Positions 26,850 through 35,809 of a stretch of 64,000 bases of DNA are shown here, piece after piece. The notes below the pieces were generated by a model. That model was given only the letters and a program-made list of their open reading frames with translations, was not told where the DNA came from and searched no databases. Where the stretch lies: positions 1 to 64,000 of the forward strand of contig NZ_VUNR01000005.1 in the NCBI RefSeq assembly GCF_009695585.1. The letters run 5' to 3'. The number at the start of each line of letters is the position of its first letter. Position 1 is the first letter of the stretch. Made by a program: the position numbers and the translations under genes. Source of the DNA: Anaerovibrio slackiae (lineage in GTDB: Bacteria; Bacillota; Negativicutes; Selenomonadales; Selenomonadaceae).

Positions 26850-28262
26850 ATGGGCTATACCCGCAGGATAATGATGCTGCTGCACATTGTGACAGATTAT
26901 CTGGCGATTGTGCTGGCAGAGCATACGGCACTGTGGCTGCAAGGGCTATTTCGCGTTGAGGCAAGCAGCCTGATGGCGCTGCCCTGGGATTATCAGTACA
27001 TATATATTCCGGGGATGCTCCTGCTGATTATGCTGCAGGCGGACTGCTACCGGTTCAACCGCCCGTCTCTGGATGTGGCGAGGGATGTGTTCAAGGGCAG
27101 CTGCTTTGGTTTTCTGATGTACATTCTGGTGATTTTCCTGATGCGTAACAGCATGCAGGTGTCCAGATACTACGCAGGCTGCTTTTTGGTATTTATGCTG
27201 CTGTATATGGCACTGGGGCGGTATCTGCTGGGAAGGCTTATTTTGCGTGCCGGATACCTGAAGGAACGGGTGCTGCTGATAGGTGCAGGAAAGACAGCGG
27301 AGCGGCTGTTGTCAGCTTTTAACGATGATTTTTGTTACTGCTACAAGGTCATAGGCGTGCTGGATGACCATCCTGTATCGGAGAAGCTGCCTAGGCAGTA
27401 TCCGCTGCTGGGAGGCTTTGAGGATGCGGCGAGGATTATCCGTCAGCAGGATGTGCGGACGGTGATTATTGCGGCTCCGGGGCTTTCCGAGGACAGGCTG
27501 CGAAGCCTGCTGATGAGCATCCAGCATCTTACGGATACTGTGCTTTTTACGCCTAGCCTGGTGGGTTCCCCTCTTGGCAGTGTGGAAATCAGCACCCTCT
27601 TTGTGGAGCAGCTGACGATTATCAAGAGCAAGAACAATCTGTCCAGGCGAGTCAACAGGTGGACAAAGTTTGTCTTTGATATGGTGGTGACTTTGCTTGG
27701 GATTATTGTTATTTCGCCGTTGTTGCTTTTGCTGGCAGTGCTGGTTGGCATTGACAATAAGGGCAGTGTGTTTTTTGCCCACAGGCGTGTTGGCAGAAAC
27801 GGCAGGGAGTTTTTCTGCTACAAGTTTCAGACTATGGTGTCAAACGCTGATGAGGTACTGGTCAGGCACCTGTCAGAAAATGCAGCCGCCAGAAAAGAGT
27901 GGGAAAGCAGCTTTAAGCTGACTGATGATCCCAGGGTGACAAGGCTGGGGGCATTCCTCAGAAAAACCAGCCTTGACGAGCTGCCGCAGGTGTTCAACGT
28001 GCTGAAGGGGGAGATGAGCCTGGTGGGGCCTCGTCCCATCGTCCGTGCCGAGGTGGAGAAGTATGGTGAAAATATCCGTGAATACTACATGGTGCGGCCC
28101 GGCATCACCGGCATGTGGCAGACCAGCGGCAGGAGCGATACAACCTATGAGGAACGGGTGGCGATGGACACATGGTATGTGCGGAACTGGTCAGTGTGGA
28201 TAGATATGAAATATCTGGTGAAGACATTTGGTGCTGTGCTGGGGAAAAAAGGCGCGTACTAG
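26850..28262 (+). CDS. wbaP: Undecaprenyl-phosphate sugar phosphotransferase (WbaP/PglC superfamily)
   Basis: The protein has 470 residues. About four N-terminal helices are followed by a nucleotide-binding fold ([14 protein letters not shown]), another helix near residue 275, and the catalytic polyprenyl-phosphate hexose-1-phosphate transferase domain. That domain has [37 protein letters not shown] and RPGITGMWQ. Such enzymes load the first sugar phosphate onto undecaprenyl phosphate at the inner membrane. Whether the sugar is galactose or another hexose is not decided. Start 26850 follows gtggag; an ATG six codons earlier is weaker. It is the first gene of the locus. Confidence 0.9.
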   Translation: MGYTRRIMMLLHIVTDYLAIVLAEHTALWLQGLFRVEASSLMALPWDYQYIYIPGMLLLIMLQADCYRFNRPSLDVARDVFKGSCFGFLMYILVIFLMRNSMQVSRYYAGCFLVFMLLYMALGRYLLGRLILRAGYLKERVLLIGAGKTAERLLSAFNDDFCYCYKVIGVLDDHPVSEKLPRQYPLLGGFEDAARIIRQQDVRTVIIAAPGLSEDRLRSLLMSIQHLTDTVLFTPSLVGSPLGSVEISTLFVEQLTIIKSKNNLSRRVNRWTKFVFDMVVTLLGIIVISPLLLLLAVLVGIDNKGSVFFAHRRVGRNGREFFCYKFQTMVSNADEVLVRHLSENAAARKEWESSFKLTDDPRVTRLGAFLRKTSLDELPQVFNVLKGEMSLVGPRPIVRAEVEKYGENIREYYMVRPGITGMWQTSGRSDTTYEERVAMDTWYVRNWSVWIDMKYLVKTFGAVLGKKGAY

Positions 28263-28314
28263 GTCATTAATAAGCCATAGTTGATGTGTTTTGTAAGGGT
28301 TGAGGTGTTACTGA

Positions 28315-29193
28315 TTGGAGATTATGTATAAGGTTGCAATAGTAATACCCACCTGCAATGCTGGCAGGGAGTTTGCCAATCTGCTGGCAGAGATTGCCCG
28401 GCAGAGCCTGCCCATTGCTTGCAAGCTGGTGATAGATTCTGCATCAACGGATGGGACAGCAGATGCGGCAAGAAGACATGGCTGGCAGGTACGCAGTATT
28501 TCCATGGCTGAGTTCAGCCATGGGGGCACACGGCAGATGGCAGTTGAGCTTCTGCCTGATGATATAGAGATAGTCGTTTTTCTCACTCAGGATGTGAGGC
28601 TGCCGGGTAGATACAGTCTTGAGAAATTGGTTGGAGCATTTGTCGATAACCAGGACAATGATCAGGAAGCTCATGTGGCAGCCGCTTATGGCAGGCAGGT
28701 TCCCAATGAAGGAGCAAGCATCTATGCCGCAGTGGACAGGGAGTTTAACTATCCGGCTGTCAGCAGGATAAAAAGCATGGCAGACAGCAGGGAGCTGGGC
28801 ATCAAGACAACATTCCTGTCTGACTCCTTTGCGGCATACAGGGTGCAGGATTTGCTGAAGATTGGTGGCTTTCCCCACATCAATATCTGCGAGGATATGT
28901 ATGTGGCAGGAAGGCTTTTGCTGGCAGGGAAGCGGATTGCCTATGTGGCAGAGGCTGCGGCAAGGCATTCCCATGAACCAAAGCTGAAGGATATGTGGCA
29001 ACGCTATCGGGACATGGGGAGGTTCCAAAAGGACAATCCGTGGATAAGGGAAAGCTTTGGCAGTGCCGGAGGCGAGGGCATGAAGCTGTTCAGGTATCAG
29101 GTTGGTCGCATTTACAAAGAAAAAGGTATTGCCGGTGTGCTGAAGCTACTGGCATTTGACATAGTAAAATTTGCAGCATATAAGCTTGGCTGA
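28315..29193 (+). CDS. Family 2 glycosyltransferase (rhamnosyltransferase-like)
   Basis: This 292-residue GT-A enzyme has IVIPTCNAG, DSASTDGT, FLTQDV in the place of a DxD region, and CEDMYVAGRLL. The HGGTRQ segment and overall pattern resemble RfbF/WsaF-type rhamnosyltransferases; the sugar specificity is only suggested. Start TTG 28315 follows gaggtg by seven bases. Base composition is still that of the core genome. Confidence 0.8.
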   Translation: MEIMYKVAIVIPTCNAGREFANLLAEIARQSLPIACKLVIDSASTDGTADAARRHGWQVRSISMAEFSHGGTRQMAVELLPDDIEIVVFLTQDVRLPGRYSLEKLVGAFVDNQDNDQEAHVAAAYGRQVPNEGASIYAAVDREFNYPAVSRIKSMADSRELGIKTTFLSDSFAAYRVQDLLKIGGFPHINICEDMYVAGRLLLAGKRIAYVAEAAARHSHEPKLKDMWQRYRDMGRFQKDNPWIRESFGSAGGEGMKLFRYQVGRIYKEKGIAGVLKLLAFDIVKFAAYKLG

Positions 29194-29210
29194 AATGAGG
29201 TATAGGTGTT

Positions 29211-30020
29211 TTGCATTATTTAAGGAATTTTTATGAGTTTGTTGCTTCCCTGTGGCATAACAAGGGATTGCTGTGGAATCTGACAAAGAAAGATTTGAAG
29301 CAGAGGTATGTGGGCTCTTATCTTGGCATACTGTGGGCTTTTATTCAGCCGGCGATTACCATCTGCATTTTCTGGTTTGTTTTTCAGGTAGGGTTCAAAT
29401 CCATGCCGGTGGATAATTTTCCTTTTATCCTGTGGCTGATATGCGGCATGTTCCCTTGGTTCTTTTTCAGTGATGCCTTGCAGGCAGCTACCAGCTCCAT
29501 CTACAACAACAGCTTTCTGGTGAAGAAGGTTGTGTTCCGGGTAAGCCTGCTGCCGATGATACAGATTTTGTCGGCACTGATGGTAAACATGTTTTTTGTG
29601 GCGGTGCTGTTTCTGATGTTTGCCCTGTATGGCTATATGCCAAGCATTTATAATTTACAGGTATTTTACTACCTGTTTGGCAGTATCTGCCTGGTATTTG
29701 GGCTTTCGCTGGTAACAAGTTCGCTGGTGGTATTCATGAAGGATGTAGGGCAGCTGGTTGCCATGCTGATTCAGTTCGGTTTCTGGGGAACGCCTATCTT
29801 TTGGAGCTTGAAGCTGATACCGGAAAGCTATCAGTGGGTGTTTAAGCTGAATCCTATGTACTATATCATCGAGGGTTACAGGAACAGCTTCATCTACCAC
29901 AAGTGGTTTTGGGAGCTGGGATATACCAATATCAGCTTTTGGCTGTTTACTGTGGCAGCTATGCTTTTCGGGGCATTTATCTTTAAGACGCTGAGACCGC
30001 ATTTTGCAGATGTGCTGTGA
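29211..30020 (+). CDS. wzm: Polysaccharide ABC transporter permease Wzm
   Basis: This 269-residue ABC-2-type permease has six predicted helices and the family N-terminus (LTKKDLKQRYVGSYLGILWAFIQP). The later PIFWSL and NPMYYIIEGYRNSFIY motifs are also typical. With Wzt it moves a lipid-linked polysaccharide across the inner membrane. Start TTG 29211. The genes for the ATPase follow after 131 bp of repeated sequence. Confidence 0.9.
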   Translation: MHYLRNFYEFVASLWHNKGLLWNLTKKDLKQRYVGSYLGILWAFIQPAITICIFWFVFQVGFKSMPVDNFPFILWLICGMFPWFFFSDALQAATSSIYNNSFLVKKVVFRVSLLPMIQILSALMVNMFFVAVLFLMFALYGYMPSIYNLQVFYYLFGSICLVFGLSLVTSSLVVFMKDVGQLVAMLIQFGFWGTPIFWSLKLIPESYQWVFKLNPMYYIIEGYRNSFIYHKWFWELGYTNISFWLFTVAAMLFGAFIFKTLRPHFADVL

Positions 30021-30090
30021 TGCAATGTGCTTTAAAGTGCTGTGATGAAATGAGCTTTAATGTGCTTTAACGTGATGTGATGTTTGATGG
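30021..30090 (+). repeat. Imperfect direct repeats between wzm and wzt
   Basis: Variants of gtgctgtgatg(c/a)aatg(t/a)gctttaa occur twice in a row, followed by shortened copies (tgtgctttaa, gtgatgtgatg). No gene is visible here. Confidence 0.5.
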
Positions 30091-30151
30091 TTTATGGCAA
30101 TGATGTGAATTTATGTAGTGTTTTGGATAATGTTGCGAGGAAAAGTGGATT

Positions 30152-31363
30152 ATGAGCGAAGATTGGGCAATTAAGATAGAGCATCTGAGCAAGGTGTATA
30201 AAATATTTGACAAGCCAACGGACAGGGTGAAGGAAGCCCTGAACCCATTCCGTAAAAGGTATAGCAGGGATTTCTATGCACTGAATGATGTTTCCCTGAC
30301 AATAAAAAAGGGTGAAACTGTGGGTATTATTGGCAAAAATGGTGCTGGTAAGTCCACTATCCTAAAGATAATAACTGGTGTGCTGACACCTACCAGCGGC
30401 AGTGTTCAAGTCAATGGCCGTATTGCATCCCTTTTGGAGCTGGGGGCTGGTTTTGATCCTGAGATGACAGGCATAGAAAATATCTACATGAATGGCACTA
30501 TCATGGGCTATAACAAGGAAGAAATGGATGACAGGCTACAGGATATTATAGACTTTGCTGATATTGGGGAGTTTATTCATCAGCCGGTGAAGATGTACTC
30601 CAGCGGTATGTTTGCCAGGCTGGCATTTGCTGTGAATGCCTTTGTGGAGCCGGATATTTTGATTGTAGATGAGGCTCTTAGTGTAGGAGATATGAAATTC
30701 CAAAAGAAATGTACTGATAAGATTGAAGCTTTAAGAGAAAATGGGACGACAATACTTTTTTGTTCGCATGATATGCATGCTGTGAATGAACTATGTAATT
30801 GTGTTTACTGGTTTAGAGATGGAAAAATAGCCAAAAGCGGAGAGCCTAGTAGTGTTATTTCAGAATATATGGTTGAATTTGCAGCTGGTTTTAGTATTAG
30901 GGGGAATGGTAGTAATCCTAATTATTATGTTAGAAATTCAGATTTATTATCTATAGATTCTGTGCATTTGTTCGATAAAAATAGAAATTCCAGAGAGCTG
31001 TTTGTTCAAGGAGATGATATATATTGTGATATTAATTTTACCACATATGTTGACATATGCAGTCCAATAATATCAATCATAATTTTTAGGAAGGACAAAC
31101 TGCCTGTTGCAATAAATAAATCTAGTTTTCAAAAATATGATTTTGGAATGTTAAAAAAAGGACAAAACACAATAAGGTGTATTTTAAAAAATATTCCCTT
31201 GAATCTTGGAGAGTATACGGTTGGTGTTTCTGTGTGGAATAAGGAATCTACTATAAGCTACGCAAATAATACATCCGCTGTGTTTAGAGTTAAAACTCTC
31301 AATATTTTGTATGGACCAACGGAAGAACGAAGTGTGTTTTTCTTATGTACTGATTGGAATTAA
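30152..31363 (+). CDS. wzt: Polysaccharide ABC transporter ATPase Wzt with C-terminal substrate domain
   Basis: The protein has 403 residues. Residues 1-240 form the ATPase: Walker A GKNGAGKST, Walker B ILIVDEAL, H-loop SHDMHA; the signature position reads YSSGMFARL. Residues 260-400 form a Wzt_C-like beta-sandwich, which in known systems recognises the capped end of the O-polysaccharide. Base composition drops sharply to AT-rich near 30,690, inside the Walker B region, so the gene looks mosaic: a conserved ATPase joined to an exchanged recognition domain. It works with Wzm. Confidence 0.9.
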   Translation: MSEDWAIKIEHLSKVYKIFDKPTDRVKEALNPFRKRYSRDFYALNDVSLTIKKGETVGIIGKNGAGKSTILKIITGVLTPTSGSVQVNGRIASLLELGAGFDPEMTGIENIYMNGTIMGYNKEEMDDRLQDIIDFADIGEFIHQPVKMYSSGMFARLAFAVNAFVEPDILIVDEALSVGDMKFQKKCTDKIEALRENGTTILFCSHDMHAVNELCNCVYWFRDGKIAKSGEPSSVISEYMVEFAAGFSIRGNGSNPNYYVRNSDLLSIDSVHLFDKNRNSRELFVQGDDIYCDINFTTYVDICSPIISIIIFRKDKLPVAINKSSFQKYDFGMLKKGQNTIRCILKNIPLNLGEYTVGVSVWNKESTISYANNTSAVFRVKTLNILYGPTEERSVFFLCTDWN

Positions 31364-31469
31364 ATGATGTAGTAACAAGAGAATTTTTCTTTAAAGTGTT
31401 TATTTTAAATATATAACATTGGTAAATGTCATATATTGCTAGAATGTTTTTATATGTGGAGTGTATGAT

Positions 31470-32633
31470 ATGTTTTCGTTATTAAAAAGAATATGGATTA
31501 AAAAAAAGACTATATGTCATGTGGGAGCTTGGGGTGGCAATTTTGGTGATAGTATATTACAGAATTCTATTAGAAGACAATTGTGTGAATTGGATGATCG
31601 TATAGAATTTGTTTACTATAATTGTCAAAAGACTGAGTTTACATTAGAGCTAATACATCAAATAAATAAGTCATGTGATGTAATGATAGTAGGTGGAGGA
31701 GGATTAATATTTAATAGACCTCAAGATAATTCAAAATCTGGTTGGCAATGGAATATTGATATTAATTACATAGATCATATAAAGATACCAATAGTAGTTT
31801 ATGGTATTGGATACAATAAATTCGAGTATGATAAAAATGATTTTCAATCTGTAACTAGGGAACATTTATTAAAAACCATAGACAAAAGTGCGTTGTTTTC
31901 AGTACGGAATACTGGAACAAAAGAATATTTAGTTAAATTAGGTGGCGATGCATCTAAGATTGATGTAATACCTGATCCAGGAATGTTTGCACAACCTAGC
32001 TTTATAAAAATTCCAGGAATAGCAACTAATAAAGTCAAAATTGGAATAAACTGGACCACTGACAGAGAGAATCAGACTTTTCCAGAACCGTGGAATGTTA
32101 CAAAGGAACGGTTTTTGTGTGAATTGGTAAAAGCGATAAATAAAATATCAGGAAAATACGATATTCAGGTTTTTTACATAGGTCATATGGGGTATGAATT
32201 TGACAAAGCTATAATAGAGTATTTTAAGTCCTATTTGGATATAAAACCGATTATTATTGACGAATGTTTATGTGAGATATACCCACCAGGGGATGGGGAA
32301 AAAGTAGGTTATTTAGTTGATATATATAGACAAATGGATCTTGTTTTGGGAATGAGAGGACATTCTAACATTGTGTCTTTTGGTCAGAATACTCCTTGTA
32401 TTGCTATAGGGAGTCACAGAAAATTGAGGTATTTTAAAAAAGATATTCATGATGAAGAAAATATTATTGATATCCGAGAGATGAATAATATTAATGACAA
32501 ATATATCTACGGAAAAATTGAATATAACTTAGCACACTTATCTGCTCAAAAAATGCGTTTAATAGGGGAATTTGCAAGGCAAAGACATATAGAAGATGAG
32601 TTTAATAAAAAAGTAATTAGTTTACTACATTGA
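31470..32633 (+). CDS. Polysaccharide pyruvyl transferase family protein
   Basis: This 387-residue protein has the family pattern: GAWGGNFGDSIL near the N-terminus, VGGGGLIF, VYGIGYN, and MRGHSNIVSFGQNTPCIAI near the C-terminus. Members such as CsaB and GumL add pyruvate ketals to sugars, while others in this superfamily have different roles. ATG 31470 follows gtggag by eight bases. Codon use is AT-rich like all genes to about 50 kb. A pyruvyl cap could be part of the glycan recognised by Wzt (inference). Confidence 0.75.
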   Translation: MFSLLKRIWIKKKTICHVGAWGGNFGDSILQNSIRRQLCELDDRIEFVYYNCQKTEFTLELIHQINKSCDVMIVGGGGLIFNRPQDNSKSGWQWNIDINYIDHIKIPIVVYGIGYNKFEYDKNDFQSVTREHLLKTIDKSALFSVRNTGTKEYLVKLGGDASKIDVIPDPGMFAQPSFIKIPGIATNKVKIGINWTTDRENQTFPEPWNVTKERFLCELVKAINKISGKYDIQVFYIGHMGYEFDKAIIEYFKSYLDIKPIIIDECLCEIYPPGDGEKVGYLVDIYRQMDLVLGMRGHSNIVSFGQNTPCIAIGSHRKLRYFKKDIHDEENIIDIREMNNINDKYIYGKIEYNLAHLSAQKMRLIGEFARQRHIEDEFNKKVISLLH

Positions 32634-32644
32634 GGAGGATTATC

Positions 32645-33511
32645 GTGCGTAATAATTATGTAATTGCTGAAATAGGTTGCAATCATAAAGGTGATATGAA
32701 TATTGCAAAGGAAATGATAAAGGTTGCAGCTGAGTATTGCAAAGTAGATGCAGTTAAGTTTCAAAAACGAAACAATCGTGAATTACTTACGCCGGAAGAA
32801 TACAATGCACCACATCCTGTTCCATATAATTCATATGGTAAAACATATGGGTTACATCGTGAAGCTTTGGAGTTTACGCTGGAACAGCATGCTGAATTAA
32901 AAAAAGTTTGCGAAGACTGGGGAATAATCTACAGTACATCGGTGTGGGATGTGACTTCGGCTAGAGAAATAATAACATTGAATCCACAATTTATAAAAGT
33001 TCCATCTGCATGTAATCTTAATTTTAAGTTGCTTGAGGTATTGGCAAATGAATATATGGGGGAAATACATCTATCATTAGGAATGACAAGCAAAGCGGAA
33101 GAAGATGAGATCGTAGATTTTTTTGAAAGGCATAAACGTAACAAGGATTTGATTCTTTATTCATGTGTATCAGGATATCCGGTCGCATTTGAAGATTTAT
33201 CTTTGTTGGAAATATCACGATTAAAGGAAAAATTTTCAGGCCGGGTAAAAGCCATAGGTTTTTCAGGGCATCATCTTGGAATTGCTGCGGATATTGCAGC
33301 ATTGACATTAGGGGCAGAATATTTTGAAAGGCATTTTACTTTGGATAGGACCTGGAAAGGAACAGATCATGCAGCAAGCTTGGAACCTGATGGAATGCGG
33401 AAACTTGCAAGAAATATAAGAAATGTATCTAAAAGTTTGACATACAAGCGAGAAGAAATCTTAGATGTTGAGAAAGTGCAAAGAAAGAAGTTAAAACATG
33501 AATATAAGTAA
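32645..33511 (+). CDS. neuB: Nonulosonate (sialic acid type) synthase NeuB without SAF domain
   Basis: This 288-residue TIM-barrel synthase has AEIGCNHKGDMNIAKEMI, AVKFQKRN, IKVPSACNLN and the C-terminal ERHFTLDRTWKGTDHAASLEPD. NeuB condenses PEP with an N-acylmannosamine or related sugar (or its 6-phosphate). The usual C-terminal antifreeze-like (SAF) domain of about 60-70 residues is absent. GTG 32645 follows GAGGAGG. The last 14 bases overlap neuA. Which nonulosonate is made is unknown. Confidence 0.85.
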   Translation: MRNNYVIAEIGCNHKGDMNIAKEMIKVAAEYCKVDAVKFQKRNNRELLTPEEYNAPHPVPYNSYGKTYGLHREALEFTLEQHAELKKVCEDWGIIYSTSVWDVTSAREIITLNPQFIKVPSACNLNFKLLEVLANEYMGEIHLSLGMTSKAEEDEIVDFFERHKRNKDLILYSCVSGYPVAFEDLSLLEISRLKEKFSGRVKAIGFSGHHLGIAADIAALTLGAEYFERHFTLDRTWKGTDHAASLEPDGMRKLARNIRNVSKSLTYKREEILDVEKVQRKKLKHEYK

Positions 33512-34676
33512 ATTTTATGATACAGTGGCTTTTATTCCAGTCAGGGGTGGAAGTAAGAGCATACCTTTAAAAAACATCAAGAATTTTTGTGGAAGACCAT
33601 TAGTGTACTGGACGATTGAAGCAGCTGTAAATTGTGAGTGTATAGATAAAGTTTTTGTTTCTACTGATAGCAATCAAATTCGTGATGTTGTTTTGAGTTT
33701 TGGCTTTAGTAAAGTAGAAGTTGTGGAACGTGGAACAGATACAGCTACAGATACAGCTACTACAGAATCCGCTATGTTGGATTTTTCAGCTAGAGTTAGA
33801 TTTAAAAATATTGTCTTAATCCAAGCTACAAGTCCGCTACTGACATCTGAAGATTTAACAAATGGGTTAAGTATATATCATTTACCTGATGTTGATAGTG
33901 TTTTGTCAGCTGTTCCACAAAAGCGTTTTATATGGCAGAAAATTTCAGATGATATTGCGAAACCTCAAAATTATATTCCTATACAAAGACCAAGGCGGCA
34001 GGAATTTTCTGCTTATTATGTAGAAAATGGAGCATTTTATATAACCAGCAGAGAATTGTTATTGTCATCTCAATGCCGTATTTCGGGGAATATAGCAATT
34101 TCGCCTATGCCCGAAAAGACATATTTTGAAATAGATGAGCCATCTGATTGGGATATTTTAGAAACACTCAAGATATATAATAGCAGAGCTAAAGTAAAGG
34201 ACTTCAGCAAAGTTAATTTGTTTATCACTGATATTGATGGTGTTCTTACTGATGGTGGAATGTACTATTCTAGCGATGGAATTGAGTGTAAAAAGTTCAA
34301 TACTCGTGATGGAATGGGGTTGGCTGAACTAAAAAAAGCCGGCATAAAAATTATGTTTTTAACTGGCGAGAAAAATCTAATAATAGATAAAAGAGCAAAT
34401 AAATTAAATGTAGATTATGTTTTTCAAGGAATCAAAGATAAGAAAAAATGCTTGGATGAATTTTTCTGCAAACATACTAACTTTGATTATTTGAATTCTG
34501 TCTATATAGGCGATGATATAAATGATATTGCCGTTTTGCAAAGTGTGTATATTTCAGCTGCTCCGGTAGATGCGCATCAAAAAGTGAAAGAAATAGCTGA
34601 TTATGTATGTGCTAAGTCGGGAGGTCATGGATGTGTTAGGGAGTTTTGTGACATTATCCTGTCCGCTCGCAAGTAA
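33498..34676 (+). CDS. neuA: Fusion of CMP-nonulosonate cytidylyltransferase (NeuA) and KdsC-like HAD phosphatase
   Basis: The protein has 392 residues. Residues 1-220 form NeuA: IPVRGGSKSIPLKNIKNF, STDS, IQATSPL, and the DTATTES region. Residues 235-390 form a KdsC-like HAD phosphatase: FITDIDGVLTDG (D-x-D), FLTGEK, YIGDDINDI. The fusion would remove a 9-phosphate and then activate the sugar with CTP, as in routes through nonulosonate 9-phosphate. It overlaps neuB. A 12-bp unit (acagatacagct) is repeated twice near 33,740, duplicating T-D-T-A. Confidence 0.87.
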   Translation: MNISKFYDTVAFIPVRGGSKSIPLKNIKNFCGRPLVYWTIEAAVNCECIDKVFVSTDSNQIRDVVLSFGFSKVEVVERGTDTATDTATTESAMLDFSARVRFKNIVLIQATSPLLTSEDLTNGLSIYHLPDVDSVLSAVPQKRFIWQKISDDIAKPQNYIPIQRPRRQEFSAYYVENGAFYITSRELLLSSQCRISGNIAISPMPEKTYFEIDEPSDWDILETLKIYNSRAKVKDFSKVNLFITDIDGVLTDGGMYYSSDGIECKKFNTRDGMGLAELKKAGIKIMFLTGEKNLIIDKRANKLNVDYVFQGIKDKKKCLDEFFCKHTNFDYLNSVYIGDDINDIAVLQSVYISAAPVDAHQKVKEIADYVCAKSGGHGCVREFCDIILSARK

Positions 34677-34694
34677 AGATTAGGGGGATGAACT

Positions 34695-35804
34695 TTGCGG
34701 AAAGTGCTATGTTTTTCTTACTTGGAACGGCATCTAAAAAAATTATTGCCAGTTATAAAAAGACTGGAATATGATGGGAAAGTTTCTGTGGTTACTGTGA
34801 TTATCAATGGTGCAGAAAAAGAAATAGCAATCAAACATAATATAAATTATATGATGCTAGATGAATTTAGTGATGATAATAGAAATGTATCTTATGATAC
34901 AAAGTTTGAAGATTTGCAATGGGGATTGCTTCCCTTGATTAATTGTCTCAGAACTTTAAAACCAGATTTATTTTTAGCTATGGAAGTAAATTATATACTT
35001 CGTAATGCTATACATTATTGCAAAGTAAATCATATTTCCAATATTATTGTGCAGCATGGGGTGCCAAATAAATTATCGTTGCATGCATTTGCGCCTTTTG
35101 AGGGAGATGTATTTCTTAGCTGGGGTGATTTTAGTAAGGATTTTTTGATAAACAATCATGTGGATCCAGCCAAAATAGTTTTGACAGGCGGTTGTAATTT
35201 TGATCATCTTGCAGATATTAAACCGGATAGAAATAAATATGCTGAATTAATTGGCTGTAATCCATCTAAAAAGTGGATAGTATTTACAACACAAGGTTTG
35301 GGGGTGGGAGATCGTCCAACAGCGCAGGAATTACATGATGCATTTTTAGAAACTGCTAAAGCTGCTACTGAGTCATCAGAATATGAATTGATATATCAGG
35401 CACATCCTTCACAGGATATTGATTACATATATGATGTGATTAATGAAATAGAACATAAAAATTGTTATGTAGGACGTTGGGGTAATACAGAGGAGCTTAT
35501 AGCATGTGCTGATGGTATGATCACTTTTTTTTCAACAACAGCTATTGATTGTGTGTTATTAGGAGTACCCTTGATGCTTGTCAACTTAGAAGATGAGCAT
35601 AATTTTTTACCATTTGCAGATATGGGAGCAGCAATATCCGCAACATGCAAGGAGGATATACAGTCTTGTATATATAATTTATTGTATCCTTCAAAAAAAA
35701 TTCAATTGAAACAAAAAGAGGTTTCGGAATATTTCAATTATAAAAACGATCATTATGCATTAGATAGGATTATTGAGTATATTTATTCTTTGTTTGGTAG
35801 GTAA
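34695..35804 (+). CDS. GT-B-type surface-carbohydrate glycosyltransferase, specificity unknown
   Basis: This 369-residue soluble protein looks like a GT-B fold with an N-terminal VLCFSYLERHLKKLLPVIKRL. The centre reads IVQHGVPNK...FLSWGDFSKDFL, and the C-terminal half has YQAHPSQDIDYI and ELIACADGMITFFSTTAID. These features resemble capsule/CDP-glycerol-type and sialyl-transfer enzymes. It is not NeuC-like enough to be called an epimerase. Its place directly after neuA makes a nonulosonate transferase plausible, though this is inference. Start TTG follows agggggatg. Confidence 0.55.
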   Translation: MRKVLCFSYLERHLKKLLPVIKRLEYDGKVSVVTVIINGAEKEIAIKHNINYMMLDEFSDDNRNVSYDTKFEDLQWGLLPLINCLRTLKPDLFLAMEVNYILRNAIHYCKVNHISNIIVQHGVPNKLSLHAFAPFEGDVFLSWGDFSKDFLINNHVDPAKIVLTGGCNFDHLADIKPDRNKYAELIGCNPSKKWIVFTTQGLGVGDRPTAQELHDAFLETAKAATESSEYELIYQAHPSQDIDYIYDVINEIEHKNCYVGRWGNTEELIACADGMITFFSTTAIDCVLLGVPLMLVNLEDEHNFLPFADMGAAISATCKEDIQSCIYNLLYPSKKIQLKQKEVSEYFNYKNDHYALDRIIEYIYSLFGR

Positions 35805-35809
35805 AATTT

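Noticed and set aside
26641-26850. JUMPstart/ops element for RfaH-type antitermination before wbaP
   Set aside because: No ggcggtag-type ops core was found. The notable features are the inverted repeat and the poly-G tract.
34695-35804. NeuC (UDP-GlcNAc 2-epimerase) to complete sialic acid synthesis
   Set aside because: Length is similar, but the visible motifs fit a surface-carbohydrate glycosyltransferase better and I see no epimerase signature.
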